From Acidobacteriota bacterium (GTDB taxonomy: Bacteria > Acidobacteriota > Thermoanaerobaculia > Multivoradales > JAHEKO01), in the NCBI GenBank assembly GCA_030610025.1, contig JAUWSP010000102.1:1-8235 (forward strand): 8,235 nucleotides of DNA. The letters run 5' to 3'. A program made the translations under genes and the position numbers. Under the pieces are notes generated by a model. The model was not told where the DNA came from. It made no database searches and worked only from the letters and a program-made list of their open reading frames with translations. This document shows positions 1 through 5,358 of the stretch, one piece after another (positions within the stretch are counted from its first letter, which is position 1; every line of letters starts with the position of its first letter).

Positions 1-19
1 CGGGTGGTTCGACAGGGGG
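1..19 (+). repeat. Dispersed repeat, copy A (cut by the window edge)
   Basis: The sequence cgggtggttcg, then one extra a, then caggggg matches the core of the repeat copies at 123-148 and 8035-8060. There is one single-base insertion and the left end is cut by the window. It lies in inverted orientation to copy B about 100 bases away, so 1-16 and 130-145 could pair as the arms of a larger stem. The match is short, so this copy is the least certain of the three. Confidence 0.4.
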
Positions 20-122
20 TGCCGAGTCAAGCGCAGCGCAAGGACCTTCATAGAGCACAAGAGATCCCGCGCGATGACGAGACAAGGCGGCGGCCTGCCC
101 GTTGCAGTCTGAGTAGCCGACG

Positions 123-148
123 CCGTCCGCCTGCGAACCACCCGGACG
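123..148 (-). repeat. Dispersed palindromic repeat, copy B
   Basis: Read on the minus strand, these 26 bases match 8035-8060 on the plus strand at 25 of 26 positions. The shared core on that strand is cgtccgggtggttcgcagg, followed by ggacgg after the single mismatch. The unit is itself palindromic at its ends: ccgtccg (123-129) pairs perfectly with cggacgg (143-149) around a 13-base loop. It lies about 65 bases beyond the stop codon of the S9 peptidase gene, in a position suited to a transcript 3' end. There is no T-tract, so a classic Rho-independent terminator is not supported; a REP-like element is the better description. Confidence 0.6.
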
Positions 149-178
149 GGCCTCTTCGAGAACGTGGTCATCTGCCCA

Positions 179-201
179 GGGCCCAGGGGCCCATCGATGG
201 G
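179..201 (-). terminator. Possible transcript-end hairpin and palindrome after the S9 peptidase
   Basis: About 12 bases past the peptidase stop codon lie a 12-base perfect palindrome, cccatcgatggg (190-201), and an overlapping GC-rich stem in which gggcc (179-183) pairs with ggccc (188-192). Both could form hairpins in the leftward transcript. No run of U follows, so this is at best a weak or factor-dependent terminator or an mRNA-stabilising structure. Confidence 0.25.
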
Positions 202-212
202 ACAACCTTTCT

Positions 213-2927
213 TCAGTCGACCACAACACGGAAGCCGATGTATGCGGGGTCGGGGGACTCGGTGACGGAGGAGCGGTCAGCACTGAGGCCGAGCGCCTGG
301 CCTTCACCATCCTCGTCGGTCGACCACTCGGCCGCGTTGCCATCGAGATCGAAGATCGGGTCGTGGCCGGTGCCCGCCAGGCTCCCCACCGGCTGCAGTA
401 GCGAGAGATTCGGATGCGCCGCGACGGCCGCGAGGATCGCCGCTCGGTCTTCCGGATTGGGACTGTAGCCGGCCCATCGGTCCAGGGTGTTGCCCGAGGT
501 CCCTGCGATGCCCATCAGCTTCTTGGATTCGGAGGCTGTGGGCAGGCGAAAAGACCGATCCGTGATTCCAGCCAACCATTCCGCATACTCGACCGCCCGT
601 TGGTAGGAGACGTCGGTCATCGGCAAGTTCTCCCCTGCTGGCCCGATGTCTGTGCTCGAATCGAAGGCCGCGTACTGGGCGCGTGTTACTTCGAAGCGCC
701 CCACTTCCACCTCGTTGAAGCTCACGGTCTCGGGCGTCAGCTTGCCGCCCTTCTCCAGGCCATAGGCGTTATCCATCCGCGCCGCGCCAGCCGCGGCCAG
801 CAGACCAGCCAACAGCGACTCTTCCTTGATCGCGATGCTTCCCTTGTCTGCATCGCCGAATAGATAGGAATCGAACCAGGCGACGTCTTCTTCGATTTTG
901 CGCCGCTGATGGGCAGGCTTGCGAAGACTGTGGGGCTCGCCGGGGTAGAGCAGGAGCTTGGTGGGCGCCTCTCCCACCTGTTGGAGGACCCGGAACAGCG
1001 ACCACGACTGATGGGGCGGCACATTCCGATCGGCCGTGCCGGTATGCACGAGAGTCGGAGTGGTCACCTCGTGCAACTTGAAGAAGGGCGACTTCTCCAG
1101 ATAGACCTCGGGAATCTCCCAGGGAGGGCCTCCGAAGTAATAGTTGTCGAAGGCGGCCCCGAAGTCGACATTCGCCCAGTCGGAGAACCACTCCACATCC
1201 GCAGCGCCGATAATGGCTGCCCGATAGCGTCGAGATTCGGTAATCAGCGCCGCCGTCAGGATGCCTCCATTGCTCCAGCCGCCGGAGGCCAGCCGGTCGG
1301 CATCTACGAGTCCACGGCGAATCACCTCGTCGACGCCGGCTTCGATGTCGGGAACCTCGAGATCGTAGTACTTCCCTTCTCCAATCGACTCCACCCAGTC
1401 GAGCCCGTAGTTGGAGCTGCCGTGGTAGTTGACCTGCAGCACGAAAGCCCCCCGCTGGCGCCACAGGATGTTCGGGTCGTGCCAATCGGAATCCCAGGTG
1501 TCCCGATCGACGCCTGTCGGTCCGCCATGGATATCGAGGATCAGCGGGTACTTCTTGCCCTCTCGCCAATGGAGGGGATAGTGGAGAAGACCTTCCACCT
1601 CCTCGCCGAGGGCCCCCTTCCAACGAATCACCTCGGTCCGCCCCGTGGTTTTCTCAGCAAAGCTCGGATTGAGGTCGGTGAGCTTCTGGACCTCCCCCAC
1701 CTCGGCTCCCTCCAGCACAGCCCCGTACCACTGGACGGGGACATTCGACGTCGAATGGCTGTAGGCGATTCGACGACCATCGGGAGCAGAGACCAGGGAG
1801 TCCATGTTGGAGGTGTGTTCCCCAACCAGATCCGTACGGCTCCAGCCACTTGCCTGGCGAAGGACTCGGGCCGGCCGGTAGCGCACCCCGTCGGCCAGCA
1901 ACACGAGCACGCCACCCTCCACCGGCCTGTAGCCTCGACCCACTCCCCGGGGCCAATCCATCTCCACTCGCTCCGGCTGGCGACTGTCCAGGCTGAAGTA
2001 CCAGAGCTCGCTGACCGTTGCCTCCCTGTAGATCGGATGCCGGGTGAACGGGTTGATGAAGTAGAAGCCCTCCGAGTTCGGGGCCCAACGAAGCCCGTTC
2101 GGAATCAGCTGACCCTCGGCCAGCAGGCGTTCCTCCTCGCCGGTCGTCAGGTCGACGAGCCGGGTATGGGGAGCTACCTTCTGGTCGAACTCGTACGACA
2201 GGCTCTGGTGCGCCGTGATCACGGCGTGGCGACCATCTGGAGACACGGCGAGCTCGCTGATCCAGTCGGCATTGCGGGTCAGGGGCTCGACTTCGCCACC
2301 CTCGAGCTTCACGCGGAAGAGACGAACGGGGGGCTCGTGCTCGGCGTCGTCCACGACGCGCGAGGTGTCCTTGGCCGCTTTGCGCTGCTGCTCCCAAAGA
2401 CTGGGTGCCTCCTGGGCCACGATCACCAGGCTCCCGCCATCGATCCATCCGAAGTCCTCGACACCACGCTCCAGACGGGTGACTGGCCAGGCCTCACCCC
2501 CGCCGAGTGCCATGGCCCAGAGTTGGGTCTTGCCGATCTCGTCGCCATCTCCGTCGGGGATCGGGCGATTCGACAGAAAGGCCACGTGGCTGCCATCGGG
2601 AGAGAAGGCAGGGCTCGAGACGCTCTCCTGGCCCCTCGTCAGCTGAGCTCGGGTACCATCGTCCAGGCGACTCAGCCAGAGCCTGGAAACCTCCTTCTCC
2701 TCCTCATCGACCTTCTCGACGGAGGTCTTGACCCAGACCGCGACCCTGCCATCCGGCGACAGGTTCCAATCCCCGGAGGATTCCGCCAGGACCAGGTCCT
2801 CTACGGTCCAGAGCCCTGACCGACCGGCTGCGCTCCAAGCAGCCAGGGGCAACAGCAGACCCATCGCCAGCACCACAGACACGACGGACCCGACCGACCG
2901 CCGACCGACAAGCACGAGATATGACAT
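213..2927 (-). CDS. Secreted S9-family (prolyl oligopeptidase) serine peptidase with C-terminal SUMF1/FGE-like module
   Basis: A 904-residue protein. Residues 1-33 form a signal peptide (Arg-Arg, then a Val/Leu-rich core ending near AWSA), so it acts outside the cytoplasm. Residues about 45-440 are a propeller of WD40/DPP-like repeats marked by SPDG or APDG turns. Residues about 450-690 are the alpha/beta-hydrolase domain, with an HGGP oxyanion loop and a complete triad: Ser552 in GWSNGG, Asp633 in GTADRN and His666 in GEPHSL. The family cleaves peptides, typically acylaminoacyl-, dipeptidyl- or prolyl-peptides; the exact specificity cannot be read here. From about residue 735 a second domain follows with SUMF1/FGE hallmarks: VGRFEVTRAQYAAF, RLPT at 794-797, GNAAEW at 863-868 and a GFRV ending. 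I see no cysteine in this module, so formylglycine-generating catalysis is unlikely; it may bind a ligand or target the enzyme. The start is favoured by aggggaggg six bases upstream. The gene is transcribed divergently from the cytochrome gene. Confidence 0.92.
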   Translation of the reverse strand: MSYLVLVGRRSVGSVVSVVLAMGLLLPLAAWSAAGRSGLWTVEDLVLAESSGDWNLSPDGRVAVWVKTSVEKVDEEEKEVSRLWLSRLDDGTRAQLTRGQESVSSPAFSPDGSHVAFLSNRPIPDGDGDEIGKTQLWAMALGGGEAWPVTRLERGVEDFGWIDGGSLVIVAQEAPSLWEQQRKAAKDTSRVVDDAEHEPPVRLFRVKLEGGEVEPLTRNADWISELAVSPDGRHAVITAHQSLSYEFDQKVAPHTRLVDLTTGEEERLLAEGQLIPNGLRWAPNSEGFYFINPFTRHPIYREATVSELWYFSLDSRQPERVEMDWPRGVGRGYRPVEGGVLVLLADGVRYRPARVLRQASGWSRTDLVGEHTSNMDSLVSAPDGRRIAYSHSTSNVPVQWYGAVLEGAEVGEVQKLTDLNPSFAEKTTGRTEVIRWKGALGEEVEGLLHYPLHWREGKKYPLILDIHGGPTGVDRDTWDSDWHDPNILWRQRGAFVLQVNYHGSSNYGLDWVESIGEGKYYDLEVPDIEAGVDEVIRRGLVDADRLASGGWSNGGILTAALITESRRYRAAIIGAADVEWFSDWANVDFGAAFDNYYFGGPPWEIPEVYLEKSPFFKLHEVTTPTLVHTGTADRNVPPHQSWSLFRVLQQVGEAPTKLLLYPGEPHSLRKPAHQRRKIEEDVAWFDSYLFGDADKGSIAIKEESLLAGLLAAAGAARMDNAYGLEKGGKLTPETVSFNEVEVGRFEVTRAQYAAFDSSTDIGPAGENLPMTDVSYQRAVEYAEWLAGITDRSFRLPTASESKKLMGIAGTSGNTLDRWAGYSPNPEDRAAILAAVAAHPNLSLLQPVGSLAGTGHDPIFDLDGNAAEWSTDEDGEGQALGLSADRSSVTESPDPAYIGFRVVVD

Positions 2928-2933
2928 GTTGAT

Positions 2934-2942
2934 CCCTCCCCT
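2934..2942 (-). promoter_or_regulatory. Ribosome binding site of the S9 peptidase
   Basis: On the minus strand aggggaggg lies six bases before the ATG at 2927-2925. This strong purine-rich Shine-Dalgarno sequence fixes the start just ahead of the signal peptide. Confidence 0.75.
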
Positions 2943-3023
2943 AGAAGCAGATAAGACGACAACGTCGGCAATCTACCACCGGCCGCACCGGAGCCGCACA
3001 GGGCGGACGGCTAGTCATGCCTA

Positions 3024-3057
3024 CCCAAAAGGGCGGGGCGTGACCCACCCCTTTGGG
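3024..3057. promoter_or_regulatory. Imperfect inverted repeat, candidate operator or leader hairpin
   Basis: The left arm cccaaaagggcggg (3024-3037) pairs with the right arm cccacccctttggg (3044-3057) at 12 of 14 positions around a six-base gcgtga loop. The two mismatches fall opposite each other at 3030/3051 and 3034/3047. It sits in the middle of the divergent region. Since no gene ends here, a terminator role is unlikely; a binding site for a dimeric regulator serving one or both promoters is more plausible. No specific regulator is implied by the sequence. Confidence 0.45.
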
Positions 3058-3100
3058 CGTGGACTACTGATAGGCTCTCGAACAATCCTCTGCTCAGGTT

Positions 3101-3129
3101 TCGAGCCGCAAGCTGTCATGGAGGCTCGA
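3101..3129 (+). other. Short stem-loop in the cytochrome 5' leader region
   Basis: Perfect 7-bp arms tcgagcc (3101-3107) and ggctcga (3123-3129) flank a 15-base loop, about 105 bases before the cytochrome start codon. If the promoter lies upstream, this would be in the mRNA leader. It matches no riboswitch consensus that I recognise, and 7-bp arms can arise by chance in GC-rich DNA. Confidence 0.25.
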
Positions 3130-3224
3130 CCGAGGTAGGGAGCAACCCCGGCCGACGCTCGAGGTGTGGTTTCAGAACGCACATGGAGCTGCGCCGGGGG
3201 CTCATTCTGGAAATTCGAACGACT

Positions 3225-3228
3225 GGAG
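3225..3228 (+). promoter_or_regulatory. Ribosome binding site deciding the cytochrome start
   Basis: GGAG lies six bases before the ATG at 3235. The same frame is open further up to a GTG at 3166, but that start has gagg only one base away and would add 23 hydrophilic residues ahead of the first membrane helix. The ATG at 3235 is therefore preferred. Confidence 0.65.
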
Positions 3229-3234
3229 ACTGGC

Positions 3235-5349
3235 ATGCCGAACCAAGAACCTCACCTGAAGACCGGCTGGTCCTCTCGGATCACGAAACTGAGCCTCGCC
3301 GCCCTGGTGTTCCTGACCGTTACCGGGCTGTTGATTGCCTATGCGCCTTTCCACGCATCGATGGAGTGGGGCGTGCTCGTCCACACGTTGATCGGACTTC
3401 TCGTCCTCGTGCCGATTGTCTGGTACAGCTGGATTCACTGGGCCGACTATCGACAGTACAACCTCTCCGATGCACTGCTGCTGGGCTATGTAGCCGTGTT
3501 GGCGCTGTTCCTCTGCCTCGTCTCTGGCCTCGTTGTCACCTGGCAGGGGCTGTTCGGCCTCCGCATGTCACCGACCTGGCGTGCTATCCATCTCTACTCG
3601 ACCTGGGCGACGCTGGCCACCGGACTGCCTCATGTCTTTCTGGTATGGATCCGGACCCGGCAGCGAGAGCCGAGGCCGGCACCGGGGCCGGTTGTCTGGC
3701 AAAGCCTCGCCGGCACCGTCGTCGGACTCATGGTCATCGTCCTGCTCGGCGTCCTCTACCCCGGGCAGGAGTATGTCAACGAGCTTCCTGAGGATTACAG
3801 CTATCTCTACGGCGAGGACCGACCCTTCGCTCCCAGCCTCGCCATGACCTCGACCGGAGGGGGCTTCGACCCCGAATCGCTGGCCGGCTCCAACAGTTGC
3901 GGCACCAGCAACTGCCACTCCCAGATTCTCGAAGAGTGGAAGCCCAGCGCCCACCGCTACTCGGCCATGGATCCCCTGTTCCAGAAGGTGCAGAGCGTCA
4001 TGGCGGAGCAGAACGGCCCGGAGTCGACACGCTATTGCGGCGGCTGCCACGACCCCATCTCGCTCTTCTCCGGCGCCAAGAACATCTTCACCGAGGACCT
4101 GACCGGCCTGCATGGCTATAACGAGGGCATCTCCTGCCTGGTCTGTCACGGAGTCCGGGAGACCGACCTGCAGGGCAACGCCAATTACGTGATGACCCAG
4201 CCTTCGACCTACCTCTGGCAGTGGTCGGAGGCGGGTGCCGGCAAGTTCTTGAGCGATTTCCTAATCCGCACCTACCCAGACGAGCACAACAAGCTCTCCA
4301 AGCGGATGTTCAAGGCGTCCGAGTATTGCGCCGCTTGTCACAAGCAGTTCATCGACCAGGAGGTCAACCGGGTCGGCTGGGTACAGCTGCAGAATCAATA
4401 CGACAACTGGAAGGCCAGCCACTGGTTCACCGAGGGAGACCCGGAGAAGACCATCGAGTGCCGCGAGTGCCACATGCCCCTGGTTGCCTCTCAGGATCCC
4501 GCTGCCGGCGATGCCGCCGACTACAACCGTACTCCCGGCGACGGCATGCACCGCAGTCACCGTTTCATCGCCGCCAACACCATGGTGCCCGCGATGCTCG
4601 AGTTGGAAGGCTTCGAGGAGCATGTCCGCCTGACCGAGGACTGGCTCAAGGGCGACTTCGAGATCCCCGAGATCCAGGACAAGTGGGCCGAGGGCCCGGT
4701 CATCAAGCTCGCCCTCGAGACGCCGGAGGAGATCGCCCCCGGAGATGAGCTGCCCATTCGCGTCGTGATGACCGCCAACAAGGTCGGGCACGACTTCCCG
4801 ACCGGCCCGCTGGACATCATTCAGAGTTGGGTCGAGCTGCATGTCTACGACCCCGAGGGCAACGAGATCTACTCTTCCGGCATGCGAGACGAGAAGAATT
4901 TCATCGAGCCCGGCAGCTTCCTGTTCAAGGCGGAGCCGGTGGATCAGTACGGCAACCTCATCGACCGTCACAATCTGTGGGAGATGGTAGGTGTGCGCTA
5001 TCGACGGGCTCTCTTCCCCGGTTACTCCGACACGGTGGAGTACCTCGTCGACTGTCCAACCACCCGCGCGCCCGGAGTCGAGCGTGAGCGAGCCGTCTCG
5101 GGCGAGGAGACCCAACAGTTCGATATTCCCCTGGAGGAGGGGGTCGATCAATACACCGTTGTGGCACGACTCATGTACCGCAAGGTGGACCAGTTCCTGA
5201 TCAACTTCCTCCTGGGTGAGGACTCCGGACTGACCGCCCCGGTGATCGAGATGAACCGCATCACCAAGACCATCGATCTGGCTGGAGCCGGACAGCAGGC
5301 CGAGAACACCACCGAGAGCCCTGACATACCCATGCCGGCCGGTGGGTAG
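3235..5349 (+). CDS. Membrane-anchored multiheme cytochrome: b-type-like five-helix domain fused to c554-like heme domain
   Basis: A 704-residue protein. The N-terminal part has five predicted membrane helices (about 18-37, 46-66, 81-103, 116-138, 158-176), with His50 and His68 at opposite ends of helix 2 and His119 and His132 in helix 4. This layout resembles cytochrome b561/DUF4405-like di-heme b domains (inference). The rest should be periplasmic and carries five heme c attachment sites: CX4CH at 222-228, then CXXCH at 268-272 (CGGCH), 301-305 (CLVCH), 365-369 (CAACH) and 409-413 (CRECH). The spacing and context resemble the cytochrome c554 family of multiheme proteins. Residues about 470-690 are a heme-free beta-rich domain containing GHDFPTG, of the kind that often follows such heme domains. 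The likely role is quinol oxidation with transfer of electrons to the periplasm, or a periplasmic reductase or oxidoreductase head; the substrate is unknown. It is the first gene of a probable operon, nine bases before the next gene. Confidence 0.88.
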   Translation: MPNQEPHLKTGWSSRITKLSLAALVFLTVTGLLIAYAPFHASMEWGVLVHTLIGLLVLVPIVWYSWIHWADYRQYNLSDALLLGYVAVLALFLCLVSGLVVTWQGLFGLRMSPTWRAIHLYSTWATLATGLPHVFLVWIRTRQREPRPAPGPVVWQSLAGTVVGLMVIVLLGVLYPGQEYVNELPEDYSYLYGEDRPFAPSLAMTSTGGGFDPESLAGSNSCGTSNCHSQILEEWKPSAHRYSAMDPLFQKVQSVMAEQNGPESTRYCGGCHDPISLFSGAKNIFTEDLTGLHGYNEGISCLVCHGVRETDLQGNANYVMTQPSTYLWQWSEAGAGKFLSDFLIRTYPDEHNKLSKRMFKASEYCAACHKQFIDQEVNRVGWVQLQNQYDNWKASHWFTEGDPEKTIECRECHMPLVASQDPAAGDAADYNRTPGDGMHRSHRFIAANTMVPAMLELEGFEEHVRLTEDWLKGDFEIPEIQDKWAEGPVIKLALETPEEIAPGDELPIRVVMTANKVGHDFPTGPLDIIQSWVELHVYDPEGNEIYSSGMRDEKNFIEPGSFLFKAEPVDQYGNLIDRHNLWEMVGVRYRRALFPGYSDTVEYLVDCPTTRAPGVERERAVSGEETQQFDIPLEEGVDQYTVVARLMYRKVDQFLINFLLGEDSGLTAPVIEMNRITKTIDLAGAGQQAENTTESPDIPMPAGG

Positions 5350-5358
5350 AATCGCCGG

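Larger units (their letters stand above)
1..212. other. Non-coding region left of the S9 peptidase, with no supportable gene
   Basis: This stretch lies downstream of the leftward peptidase gene and runs off the window edge. Several frames stay open across parts of it (for example a plus-strand frame from the edge to a TGA at 110-112), but their translations are Arg/Pro/Ser-rich and match no family I recognise, as expected for chance open frames in GC-rich DNA. What it does hold is structure: two copies of a short repeat in opposite orientation (1-19 and 123-148), a GC-rich hairpin at 179-192 and a 12-base perfect palindrome at 190-201. The tail of an upstream gene could occupy the first 100 bases, but nothing seen supports it. 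Confidence 0.5.
2928..3234. promoter_or_regulatory. Divergent intergenic regulatory region between peptidase and cytochrome operon
   Basis: These 307 bases separate two divergently transcribed genes, so both promoters should lie here. I cannot assign convincing -35/-10 pairs on either strand, nor a sigma-54 type site. The region contains an imperfect 34-base inverted repeat (3024-3057), a second 7-bp stem (3101-3107 with 3123-3129), and a ribosome binding site for each gene at its ends. Open frames crossing it have low-complexity translations and are not supported as genes. The 130 or more bases between the inverted repeat and the cytochrome start leave room for a structured 5' leader. Confidence 0.55.

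Noticed and set aside
2..112. Possible C-terminal tail of an upstream plus-strand gene ending at the TGA at 110-112
   Set aside because: Only 36 codons are visible, the start of the frame coincides with the repeat, and there is no family signal; it cannot be supported.
1..172. Minus-strand frame open from an ATG near 172 through the left edge
   Set aside because: It crosses both repeat copies, has no good ribosome binding site, and its translation looks like random GC-rich sequence.
4..468. A plus-strand open frame at the left edge
   Set aside because: It is rich in Arg, Pro and Ser, overlaps the repeats and the 3' end of the peptidase antisense, and resembles no protein family.
735..1024. 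A minus-strand frame inside the peptidase gene, considered as a separate small gene
   Set aside because: It is a frame-shifted shadow of the continuous peptidase frame; there is no break in the real frame here.
909..2819. A 636-codon open frame on the plus strand opposite the S9 peptidase
   Set aside because: It is antisense to a gene with an intact catalytic triad, signal peptide and ribosome binding site; long antisense frames are common in GC-rich DNA and its translation shows no recognisable domain.
2884..2912. Short tandem-like run of gaccg units
   Set aside because: It lies in the signal-peptide coding segment of the peptidase, where alternating Ser, Val and Gly codons explain it; it is not perfect enough or long enough for a functional repeat call.
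3166..3234. An upstream GTG start for the cytochrome
   Set aside because: The purine-rich stretch before it is too close to the GTG to serve as a ribosome binding site, whereas the ATG at 3235 has a well-spaced GGAG and starts just ahead of the first membrane helix.
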